Below are positions 1 to 6,936 of a stretch of 20,071 nucleotides of DNA, piece by piece (position 1 is the first letter of the stretch; each line of letters begins with the position of its first letter). Position numbers and translations under genes: made by a program. The DNA is from JBCCRH01 sp039208045 (lineage in GTDB: Bacteria > Bacteroidota > Bacteroidia > Chitinophagales > Saprospiraceae): positions 1 to 20,071 of the forward strand of contig JBCCRH010000054.1 of NCBI GenBank assembly GCA_039208045.1. Direction: 5' to 3'. The notes under the pieces were generated by a model. It ran no database searches. It saw nothing but the letters and a program-made list of their open reading frames with translations, and was not told the DNA's origin.

Positions 1-404
1 AATCGCAAATCACCAACTTCTTCGCGCAGCATCCCATTTTCTTCCATCTTACTGGCCCGCACCACCACCTCTACATCAGAATCCTCTGGCGCCATCGCTA
101 AATCAATTTGGCGCGTGCTTTGTATAGGCATCGGCTGAAATTGCTCTTCCGCGTCCTTATAGCCCAAGCGAGAAAAGACCAGGGTGAAGGCTGTTTCCGC
201 AGGTACCTCCAAGCTATACCGACCATTGATGGCTGTTTCTGTCGCTATATTGGTATCTTTTATATAGATGGTCACTAAATCGATCGGTGACTCGCTCAGT
301 GCGTCGGTTACTAGCCCCGTGACGGTGGCAGTAGGTCCATCTTGCGCATTAGCAAGGGTAGCAAAGGCAAAAAGGCAAAGAATAATATAAACGTGCTTCA
401 TCAT
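1..404 (-). CDS. TonB-dependent receptor with N-terminal CarboxypepD_reg-like domain (partial, 5' part)
   Basis: Only the first ~134 codons lie in the window; the gene continues beyond base 1. Reading leftward from base 404 gives a signal peptide (MMKHVYIILCLFAFATLANA, cleavage before QDG). A beta-sandwich of the carboxypeptidase-regulatory-like type follows, at about residues 28-105, with the usual 'ATVTGLVTDA...P..LVTIYIKDTN...T..NGRYSLEVPA' pattern. The last visible residues, VVVRASKMEENGMLREEVGDL, look like the junction to the plug domain of Bacteroidota outer-membrane receptors. Such receptors import siderophores, glycans or vitamins using TonB energy. Two adjacent ATGs (404, 401) and one further upstream (422) are possible starts; 404 or 401 gives the cleaner signal peptide. 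The substrate cannot be read from this fragment. Confidence 0.8.
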   Translation of the reverse strand, partial: MMKHVYIILCLFAFATLANAQDGPTATVTGLVTDALSESPIDLVTIYIKDTNIATETAINGRYSLEVPAETAFTLVFSRLGYKDAEEQFQPMPIQSTRQIDLAMAPEDSDVEVVVRASKMEENGMLREEVGDLR

Positions 405-422
405 GCAGATTTTAAGACTCAT

Positions 423-516
423 TTCGCTCTCAAAACGCCAATTTAGTGTAGGCATTTTGAATACTTATTCCTTTAACTATGGGTGTGGTGGGAAGGCGAC
501 ACTAAATAAATGATAA
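423..516. other. Short intergenic stretch with an 8-bp inverted repeat
   Basis: This gap lies downstream of rpe and upstream of the receptor gene. TTTAGTGT (442-449) and ACACTAAA (499-506) are perfect inverted arms separated by 49 bases. There is no T-run after either arm, so it is not a clear intrinsic terminator. No consensus TAnnTTTG box for the receptor was found here. Confidence 0.3.
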
Positions 517-1197
517 CTAGGTAAAATAGGCCCGATCGCGCTCAATAGCTTTTAACTTTTGAATGGCGACCGATGGATCATCTGCTTTGAATACGCTACT
601 TCCTGCAACCAGCACATCGGCGCCTGCTTGTAGGATAGATTCTGCATTTTGCAAGCCAACTCCCCCGTCAATTTCAATCAGTGTCTGCAAGTTCCTTACG
701 ATAATCTTATCTTTTAGTTGCTTTATTTTTGGAATAGTTCGATAAATAAACTTCTGCCCTCCGAATCCTGGGTTCACCGACATTAAGCAAACTAAATCTA
801 TATCTTCTAAAATATCATCTAATACATCTACCGAAGTATGTGGATTGAGTGCCACCCCCGCTTTTGCCCCGCTTGCTTTGATCTGCTGAATAACACGGTG
901 CAAGTGGGTACAAGCTTCGTAATGCACAGTAATAACATCCGCACCTGCTTCCCGAAAGGATTCAATATAGCGCTCCGGCTCTACAATCATTAGGTGGACA
1001 TCAAGCGGTTTCTTGATCATTCGCTTGACTGCTTCTATGATGAACATCCCAAAAGTAATATTGGGAACAAAGCGACCGTCCATCACATCTAGATGGAGCC
1101 AATCTGCCTGGCTATCATTAATCATCTGAATAGCTGCTGGCAGCTCCGTAAAATCTGCTGCCAATAAGGAAGGAGCTACAAGGTGGTTTGTCTTCAT
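517..1197 (-). CDS. rpe: Ribulose-phosphate 3-epimerase
   Basis: Interconverts D-ribulose 5-phosphate and D-xylulose 5-phosphate in the cytosolic pentose phosphate pathway. The 226-residue length is normal for this TIM-barrel family. Visible hallmarks are VAPSLLAADF (7-16), HLDVMDGRFVPNITFG (35-50), DVHLMI (66-71), MSVNPGFGGQKF (139-150) and IDGGV (176-180). The expected metal and acid-base residues are present: His35, Asp37, His68, Asp177. The start is firm because the conserved first strand begins at residue 7 and the next Met is at residue 25. A TAnnTTTG box ends only four bases before the ATG, so the mRNA may be leaderless. The gene stands alone; its leftward neighbour is separated by about 95 bases. 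Confidence 0.97.
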   Translation of the reverse strand: MKTNHLVAPSLLAADFTELPAAIQMINDSQADWLHLDVMDGRFVPNITFGMFIIEAVKRMIKKPLDVHLMIVEPERYIESFREAGADVITVHYEACTHLHRVIQQIKASGAKAGVALNPHTSVDVLDDILEDIDLVCLMSVNPGFGGQKFIYRTIPKIKQLKDKIIVRNLQTLIEIDGGVGLQNAESILQAGADVLVAGSSVFKADDPSVAIQKLKAIERDRAYFT

Positions 1198-1201
1198 GCA
1201 C

Positions 1202-1209
1202 CAAAGGTA
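1202..1209 (-). promoter_or_regulatory. Candidate -7 promoter box of rpe
   Basis: The minus strand reads TACCTTTG, an exact match to the Bacteroidota -7 consensus TAnnTTTG. It ends four bases before the rpe ATG, which would place the transcription start at or next to the A of ATG (a leaderless message). No good -33 TTTG is visible about 20 bases further upstream, so the call rests on the -7 box alone. Confidence 0.4.
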
Positions 1210-1363
1210 AAAAAATACGTGCTAAGTTTACTGTGAAAAAAATGGCAATGACCAATCATCTAATAAACTGAACATCAATTCATTATAATTCAAACAAAGA
1301 AGAGAAAGTAAAAAAATGAATAATTTTTGGAGAGAAAATGGAACCTTATATCCATTTCGGCGT

Positions 1364-1396
1364 AAAAAAAACCGGTTGCGCTAACAACCGGTTTTT
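1364..1396 (-). terminator. Intrinsic-terminator-like hairpin, leftward
   Basis: A perfect 9-bp stem AACCGGTTG (1370-1378) / CAACCGGTT (1385-1393) encloses a six-base loop. On the minus strand the stem is followed by about eight T residues (A-run at 1364-1371 on the plus strand). The plus-strand side has a shorter T5 run, so it could act in both directions. No annotated gene ends next to it. Confidence 0.6.
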
Positions 1397-1883
1397 AAAA
1401 AGAGCTTTGAGAGGCTATCTACATACCAAAAATTGGAACATCCTTTGATGCTCCTTAAATCTTCATGAGATAATAATTTTGTTTATTCGTGGGATTATGG
1501 TCGTCATCATTGAATTAATTTAAAATTGGGATTCTAATTTGTTAGCATTAAATCGTTTGCTAATTATTACATTACAAATGTCGGCCAAAACCTAAGAAAA
1601 AATAAGTACAATTTGACTTTTTACTGGAACCCTATATGCAACTCATCTACAATCAATAAACTGACAACCAATACTTTATAAAATAAATAAGCTCCATTTT
1701 CTGATTATCATCATATTGTTTTTTCAAACATATTAAGTTTTTTTAGAATAAATGCAGCTTTTCCTTTTCCACACTTACCCAGGGTTTTGCATCCCATCAT
1801 CTAAAAATCGACCTTATTGTTACTTGTTGAGTTTTGAAGATGCAAGAAGTGAGTAGAAACAAGCATCCACTTTGAGTAGGTGC

Positions 1884-1912
1884 AAAAAAAAGGGATCGCT
1901 TCTTGCGATCCC
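1884..1912 (-). terminator. Intrinsic-terminator-like hairpin, leftward
   Basis: Perfect 8-bp GC-rich stem GGGATCGC (1892-1899) / GCGATCCC (1905-1912) with a five-base loop. On the minus strand it is followed by T8 (A-run 1884-1891). The plus strand has no T-run after the stem, so it is directional. This is the strongest terminator in the region, yet no coding gene precedes it on that strand within the intergenic space. Confidence 0.65.
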
Positions 1913-1957
1913 GTAGTGTCTATGCACTCATGAGATTATAATTCCAAAAAAAATAGG

Positions 1958-2031
1958 CCTTACTCCCTTTAGTGGGACAATTTTGAAGTTGGGATAAAAT
2001 AATTTGTTAGTAGCGGTCACAGAGAGTAAGG
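1958..2031. repeat. 11-bp inverted repeat around a 52-base loop
   Basis: CCTTACTCCCT (1958-1968) pairs with AGAGAGTAAGG (2021-2031) at 10 of 11 positions; on one strand the odd pair becomes a G-U wobble. It may be the closing stem of a structured RNA or an operator pair. Function unknown. Confidence 0.4.
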
Positions 2032-2068
2032 AATCAAAAATGATTAGTTGCTATTGTTCACGCTAACC

Positions 2069-2091
2069 AAAAAGCCAATTCTTTATCGGCT
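2069..2091 (-). terminator. Weak terminator-like hairpin, leftward
   Basis: Seven-pair stem AGCCAAT (2073-2079) / ATCGGCT (2085-2091), including one wobble on the minus strand, with a five-base loop. On the minus strand it is followed by T5. It is weaker than the other two hairpins in this region. Confidence 0.3.
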
Positions 2092-2240
2092 ATTACAAAG
2101 GTGAATAATTAATTTTCACTTTTTTAGTACAATTTACTAACTTGCTGGAAATAAAACCGAAGCATTAAAATACGTAAAACAAACATTTACAAATACTTAA
2201 CCCTCATGATCATGCACTTTAATGAATAATCACCAGACCT

Positions 2241-3683
2241 ATGAACCAAAGTAGACTCTTAAAATATATCGAGCAACTCTCCAAAAAAGAGCGCGACCGT
2301 TTCTTGTTATTTGTCGAATCGCCCTACTTCAATCAACATGAGAAGACGACGCAACTGCTCAAATACATTCTTAAGTATATCGACCAGATCAATTCCGCCA
2401 AACTGTCTAAAGAGGCCACCTACAAACGGCTTTATCCAAAGCAAGCCTACGATGAACAGCAGATTCATAATCTGATGTCGTACCTCAAGAAGCTATACCA
2501 TCGCTTTATTTCCATTCTGCATCTTGAAGATCAAGATTTCCAGGAACAGTTGTTTACGTTAGAAGCCGCCTATAAGTTTCACCAATTTGATTTATTAAAA
2601 AATCGAAGTAAACAACTTAAGAAATCACTAGAAAAGCATCCTTATCAGAATAGCTCGTACTATTTCACGAATTACAGGATGAATTATCTGTTGGGCTACT
2701 ACAATACGGAATATGAGGATCGCTCTGATTCCGTCAATTTGCAGCAGATGATGGATTCTTTAGACAAATATTACATTGCGGAAAAGCTAGAGAATTGTTG
2801 CCACATCACTGCCAATATGATGATGATGAATACTAGCTTTGATATTCATTTCCTGAACGAACTGCTAGAATACCTCCACAATAATTGGGAACGCTATAGT
2901 AGTGAACCTTCCATTGAGCTTTATCATACTATTTTGCTAAGCCTACAGGAAGAACACAACCCAGCCCATTATCGCCAGTTGAAAAAAATTCTGGATACCC
3001 GCATTGGACAGCTGACGCCCAAAGAAGGTTATGACCTCTACCGTTTTGCCTACAATCATTGCATCCGACGCATCAATCAAGGAGATAGCGTCTATCAGGT
3101 GGAGTTATTCAAATTATACAAGCAAGGCTTAAAAAATGGCTTGTTGTATAAAAATGGCTTGCTTTCAGAATGGGATTTTAAAAATATTACTACCCTTGGC
3201 TGTAGCCTCAAAGAATTTGAGTGGACGGAGCGCTTCCTGCAATCCAATAAAGACAACCTTCCCGCACACCGCAGAGAGAATGCATATAATTATAATCTGG
3301 CTAATTTATACTATAATAAAAAACTCTATCACGACGCCCTATCTGTGCTGTTACTGGTTCAATTTACGGATGTCAAGTACCACCTCAACACGACCTTCTT
3401 ACTTTTACGCACCTATTACGCATTAAAAGATACAGAAGCCTTACTTTCGCTTATCGAAACGTTTAGGATTTATGTGATGCGTAACCGCAAAATGACGACG
3501 GATCAAAAACGGGGATACACCAATTTTTTGCGCTTTGCTAAAAAATTGGTTCTGCTCAAACATCAGTCTACGGCTTACAGCACCAAGACTCTTACGGAGA
3601 AACTCCAGCAATTACATGGAAAAATTGAAAATACCGAAAACGTGATCAACCGATTCTGGCTGCTAGAAGAGTGTGCAGCTTAA
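2241..3683 (+). CDS. Conserved helical protein of unknown function (480 aa)
   Basis: I do not recognise a named domain. The sequence is almost entirely amphipathic helix, rich in Leu, Tyr, Lys and Gln, with repeated 'Y..AL..L' style segments (for example LANLYYNKKLYHDALSVL near residues 353-370). This suggests a TPR-like solenoid scaffold. The N-terminus (MNQSRLLKYIEQLSKKERDR followed by FLLFVESPYFNQ) resembles a family of uncharacterised proteins I associate with Saprospiraceae genomes. There is no signal peptide or membrane segment, so it should be cytoplasmic. It is the first gene of a rightward unit; its stop is 16 bases before the ATG of the GHL10 gene. A role linked to the envelope genes downstream is inference from position only. 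Confidence 0.75.
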   Translation: MNQSRLLKYIEQLSKKERDRFLLFVESPYFNQHEKTTQLLKYILKYIDQINSAKLSKEATYKRLYPKQAYDEQQIHNLMSYLKKLYHRFISILHLEDQDFQEQLFTLEAAYKFHQFDLLKNRSKQLKKSLEKHPYQNSSYYFTNYRMNYLLGYYNTEYEDRSDSVNLQQMMDSLDKYYIAEKLENCCHITANMMMMNTSFDIHFLNELLEYLHNNWERYSSEPSIELYHTILLSLQEEHNPAHYRQLKKILDTRIGQLTPKEGYDLYRFAYNHCIRRINQGDSVYQVELFKLYKQGLKNGLLYKNGLLSEWDFKNITTLGCSLKEFEWTERFLQSNKDNLPAHRRENAYNYNLANLYYNKKLYHDALSVLLLVQFTDVKYHLNTTFLLLRTYYALKDTEALLSLIETFRIYVMRNRKMTTDQKRGYTNFLRFAKKLVLLKHQSTAYSTKTLTEKLQQLHGKIENTENVINRFWLLEECAA

Positions 3684-3699
3684 ACCCAATTTATCAACT

Positions 3700-5280
3700 A
3701 TGCTTCAATCGTCCTTGCACAAAACAGCGCTCTTAAGTTGCCTTTTTGTACTCATTACCAGCTCCATGTGTAGCCAGGATCAGCTGATCCCTAAGCGTGA
3801 ATTTAGAGGCGTGTGGGTAGCTACCGTCAAAAATATTGACTACCCCGATCGACCTACGGCCAATGCTACTGCTCTACAAGAGCAATGGCGTCTCCTGCTC
3901 CGAAAATTTAAAGAGACAGGTATCAATGCCGTCATTATGCAAATCCGACCAGCTTCCGATGCTTTTTACCCTTCTAAGTTAGCGCCGTGGTCGCGCTTCC
4001 TTACCGGAAAAGAAGGCGAAGCGCCCATTCCTTACTTTGATCCCTTGGAGTTTATGATCGAAGAAACCCACCAGCAGGGTATGGAGTTTCACGCTTGGCT
4101 CAACCCCTACCGAGCTACCACTGATCTGGATACCGCCATATTGGCATCTAACCATATTTTTTACCAACATCCAGAGTGGATCATCAAATACGGTAAGCGT
4201 TATTACCTCAACCCAGCGCTCCCAGAAGTGCGCGATCATCTAGCTGAAATTGTCTCCGAAATTGTAACCAACTATAAAGTAGATGCCATTCACTTCGATG
4301 ACTACTTCTATCCTTATAAAGTAAAAGGCGAGTCGTTTCCCGATAGTCTCGAATACCAGACCTTAGGCCCACAATTTGACAATATTGGCGATTGGCGTCG
4401 TCACAATGTAGATCAGCTCATACAGCAAGTAGGCACTCAAATAAAAGCTGTTAAGCCCTATATAAAATTTGGCATCAGTCCTTTTGGCGTTTGGCGCAAT
4501 GTAGAAGACGACCCAGGCGGCTCCAAAACCAGAGCGGGTGCCACTTGCTACGACGATCTCTATGCAGATGTACTCAAGTGGATGCGCCGCGACTGGATCG
4601 ATTATGTAGCTCCGCAGCTTTACTGGCACATCGGGTATGAACCTGCCGACCACGCCATCCTACTTGACTGGTGGAGCGCGCGCGCGCGAAATACACAGCT
4701 CTACATCGGCCATGCTGTATACAAGGTTGCAGACAACAAAGAAGAGGCCTGGCACTTGCCTTCGGAAATTCCACTCCAAGTCAGCCGAGCACGCCTCAAC
4801 TTCAATACTCAGGGTAGTATTTTTTACAATACCAATACCTTACTCAAAAACCGCTTAGGGGTGCGCGATTCCTTGCGGCAGCAGTTTGCCTACCCCGCCT
4901 TAGTACCAGAATTTACGCCAAGTGAAGTATCCATAAAGCGCCACGACAGCCCCCGACATTACAAGGTGCGAAGCCGAAAAGGCGGCGTCCGTATAAAATG
5001 GCGCCCCAGCAGGACCGATAAAAATACCCCCCCGAAATATTATGTCGTCTACCGTTTTGATGGTCCTCAGGTAGGCAACTACGAAGATCCCCGGAATATA
5101 CTTGCCGTTACCCCATTCTGGGAGGACGAACGGACCTTCAAGTATTATGATTATTCCACCAAAGCAAACAAGGTATACACCTACGCTATTAAACCCGTTA
5201 ACGAGCTCAATCAAGAGGGGAAAGTGAGCGATATTCACACCATTAGGCGAAAGCGTAAGGGGCTAAAACGACTGAAATAG
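3700..5280 (+). CDS. Secreted glycosyl hydrolase-like family 10 (GHL10/DUF187) protein
   Basis: A 526-residue protein with an N-terminal signal peptide (hydrophobic core LLSCLFVLITS, likely cleaved near SMCS-QDQ). The core, about residues 30-400, is the GHL10 (PF02638) TIM barrel: REFRGVWVATVKNIDYP, NAVIMQIRPASDAFYPS, FHAWLNPYR, IHFDDYFYPY and YVAPQLYWHIGYE are all typical. The acidic pair in HFDDY lies where the family is expected to have catalytic residues. A fibronectin-III-like tail follows from about 410 (IKWRPS...YYVVYRF). Relatives include B. subtilis YngK and E. coli DigH (YddW), the latter reported to act on denuded peptidoglycan glycans. The substrate here is unproven. An in-frame GTG at 3673 would overlap the upstream gene and spoil the signal peptide, so ATG 3700 is preferred. 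Its stop abuts the next ATG. Confidence 0.9.
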   Translation: MLQSSLHKTALLSCLFVLITSSMCSQDQLIPKREFRGVWVATVKNIDYPDRPTANATALQEQWRLLLRKFKETGINAVIMQIRPASDAFYPSKLAPWSRFLTGKEGEAPIPYFDPLEFMIEETHQQGMEFHAWLNPYRATTDLDTAILASNHIFYQHPEWIIKYGKRYYLNPALPEVRDHLAEIVSEIVTNYKVDAIHFDDYFYPYKVKGESFPDSLEYQTLGPQFDNIGDWRRHNVDQLIQQVGTQIKAVKPYIKFGISPFGVWRNVEDDPGGSKTRAGATCYDDLYADVLKWMRRDWIDYVAPQLYWHIGYEPADHAILLDWWSARARNTQLYIGHAVYKVADNKEEAWHLPSEIPLQVSRARLNFNTQGSIFYNTNTLLKNRLGVRDSLRQQFAYPALVPEFTPSEVSIKRHDSPRHYKVRSRKGGVRIKWRPSRTDKNTPPKYYVVYRFDGPQVGNYEDPRNILAVTPFWEDERTFKYYDYSTKANKVYTYAIKPVNELNQEGKVSDIHTIRRKRKGLKRLK

Positions 5281-6237
5281 ATGCACATGCTGCGTACTAT
5301 CAACCTATGGCTCCGCATCCGAGCTCGCCAGATATGGCGGATATTGCAAACAGTAGGGTGGCCACTCTTGACGGTATTCACCCTTGTATTTGCAGGGGTG
5401 GTGTTAATGCTCTTGGAGACCATGCAGCAATTAACCGATTGGCAACTGGCGCTATTACTTGCGCTCCTCCCCTTGGGTATTCACCTACAGCGAAAGGATC
5501 AAGGCTTTCTTAAGCTACTCCATCTACGCCCGCTCTTGATTTATCTGGCAGAATACCTCGCGCTAGTGCTTGCTATCGGCCTATTGCTCGCCCTCTTCTA
5601 TGGAAAGTGGCTTATTATACCGCTTGCTCTTGGCCTAAGTTCCTTAGTGCCCTTATTGCCTACCCTCCCACCGAAAATCCGCCAAGGCACCATCTGGCAG
5701 TTAAGCTGGATACCGCCAATGGCGTTCGAATGGCGAATGGGCTGGCGGCAGCAAGTCGTCCCACTTCTGATCCTATTATTAGGCTGTACAGGACTTTCTT
5801 ATTTCACGGTGGCGCCGGTAGTAGGTTTTGTCATTATTGCACTCTTGGCTGCGAGCTTCTATGAAACGGCAGAGTCGCCAGAATTAGTCGCACTATTTTG
5901 GCATCAGCCTAACTTTATTGTACGAAAATGGTGGGCCAATTGGCAGGTGTACCTGGTAGTCACTAGCCCATTGAGTGTTACTTTTTTGGTGCTGCATGCA
6001 CAGTACTGGCACGTCTATCTCGCTTTGCTCGTGCTGTCAGCTGCCTACTTTTTCTTTTTAGTAGCGTATAAATATGCAGGCTACTGGCCTAATCGATACA
6101 AGGTGTACAATCAAACAGCCGTAGGGCTATTTCTTTTAGGCTTTTTTAGCCTATTTTTTCTCCCCGTCTCTTGCTACTTTTTGTGGCGTTATTACCGCCG
6201 AGCAACACAACAATTGCACTACTACTTTCCAAAATAA
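5281..6237 (+). CDS. Polytopic membrane protein, probable permease partner of the following ABC ATPase
   Basis: A 318-residue protein with roughly eight to ten hydrophobic segments, for example at about 25-46, 52-68, 84-106, 110-128, 160-192, 222-262 and 280-302, separated by short basic loops. No strong sequence motif is visible, but size, topology and position six bases before an ABC ATPase gene fit an ABC-2-type integral membrane subunit. The ATG follows the upstream TAG with no gap, implying translational coupling; a second ATG two codons later (5287) is an alternative start. The transported substrate is unknown. Confidence 0.7.
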   Translation: MHMLRTINLWLRIRARQIWRILQTVGWPLLTVFTLVFAGVVLMLLETMQQLTDWQLALLLALLPLGIHLQRKDQGFLKLLHLRPLLIYLAEYLALVLAIGLLLALFYGKWLIIPLALGLSSLVPLLPTLPPKIRQGTIWQLSWIPPMAFEWRMGWRQQVVPLLILLLGCTGLSYFTVAPVVGFVIIALLAASFYETAESPELVALFWHQPNFIVRKWWANWQVYLVVTSPLSVTFLVLHAQYWHVYLALLVLSAAYFFFLVAYKYAGYWPNRYKVYNQTAVGLFLLGFFSLFFLPVSCYFLWRYYRRATQQLHYYFPK

Positions 6238-6243
6238 GCAGCT

Positions 6244-6936
6244 ATGAGTCTCCACATTCAGAAATTACAAGTTGGTTATGGCGATCAGATGGTGCTTCAG
6301 GATTTTTCGTTGGACGTTCCTGCGGAGGCTACTTTTGGCATCTTGGGTAGTAATGGCGCGGGCAAAACCACCTTATTCAAGACCATTCTTGGGCACAAAA
6401 AACCATTTAGTGGACACCTACAATGGCAAGGAGCTACACTAGCGCATCAGCAAGTGGCCTATCTAGAGACCCACCCCTATTTTATGCCCTACACCACCGC
6501 CCGCGAGTACCTCCAACTGTGCGCTCATCAGAACCCCAACTTTCCAATAGAAAAGTGGAATGCGATCTTTCAACTGCCCCTTCAACAATTTGCGATTTCT
6601 TTTTCTACTGGTATGAAAAAGAAGCTAGCCATTCTTGGTATCATCGCGCTGGATAAGCCGATCCTCCTATTGGACGAGCCCTTTAACGGACTAGACTTAG
6701 AAAGCGTGGAGCGCATGTATTCGGTGCTTGCTCGGCTTCAGCAGATTGGTAAAACCATCTTAATTTCCTCCCATATCTTAGAAACCTTGACGCGCTCTTG
6801 TGAAAAAATTTGCTTTTTGCAAAAGGGAGCTATCCAAGCCAATTACGACCAAGCGGCCTTCCCAGAGCTAGCCGCTACGCTGCGCCAGCAGTTTGAGCAG
6901 GATACAGAAAGCCAGCTCGATGAGTTGTTTGATTAG
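6244..6936 (+). CDS. ABC transporter ATP-binding protein
   Basis: A 230-residue nucleotide-binding subunit. Walker A is GSNGAGKT (35-42), the signature loop is FSTGMKK (120-126, in place of LSGGQ), Walker B is ILLLDEP (140-146), the D-loop is GLD (149-151) and the switch His is in SSH (175-177). The Q-loop reads AYLETHPYF (72-80), lacking the usual glutamine; this is a small oddity, though short one-ATPase ABC-2 systems vary here. It should energise the membrane protein encoded just upstream, making a simple exporter or envelope transporter. The gene ends the rightward unit. Its last four bases overlap the stop of the convergent DUF763 gene, leaving no room for a terminator between them. Confidence 0.93.
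   Translation: MSLHIQKLQVGYGDQMVLQDFSLDVPAEATFGILGSNGAGKTTLFKTILGHKKPFSGHLQWQGATLAHQQVAYLETHPYFMPYTTAREYLQLCAHQNPNFPIEKWNAIFQLPLQQFAISFSTGMKKKLAILGIIALDKPILLLDEPFNGLDLESVERMYSVLARLQQIGKTILISSHILETLTRSCEKICFLQKGAIQANYDQAAFPELAATLRQQFEQDTESQLDELFD

Larger units (their letters stand above)
1198..2240. other. Long AT-rich non-coding region with several hairpins
   Basis: About 1,040 bases between the divergent rpe and the 480-residue protein gene, with no convincing ORF and no tRNA-like sequence. It holds terminator-like hairpins at 1364-1396, 1884-1912 and 2069-2091, whose T-runs all lie on the minus strand, and a longer inverted repeat at 1958-2031. No gene lies upstream of these hairpins on the minus strand that would need terminating. 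Small minus-strand RNAs are therefore a reasonable suspicion but not shown. One plus-strand TAATTTTG box near 1470 fits the -7 consensus but lacks a well-spaced -33 box. Confidence 0.5.

Noticed and set aside
3673..3699. In-frame GTG start extending the GHL10 protein upstream
   Set aside because: It would overlap the preceding gene and place charged residues before the signal peptide; ATG 3700 gives a standard signal sequence.
3763..3775. Lipoprotein signal in the GHL10 protein (Cys in SSMCSQ)
   Set aside because: The residues before Cys do not fit a lipobox (Met directly before Cys); ordinary signal peptidase cleavage is more likely.
4676..4688. Alternating GCGCGC run (possible Z-DNA)
   Set aside because: It lies inside the GHL10 coding region and is explained by Ser-Ala-Arg-Ala-Arg codons; too short to claim a function.
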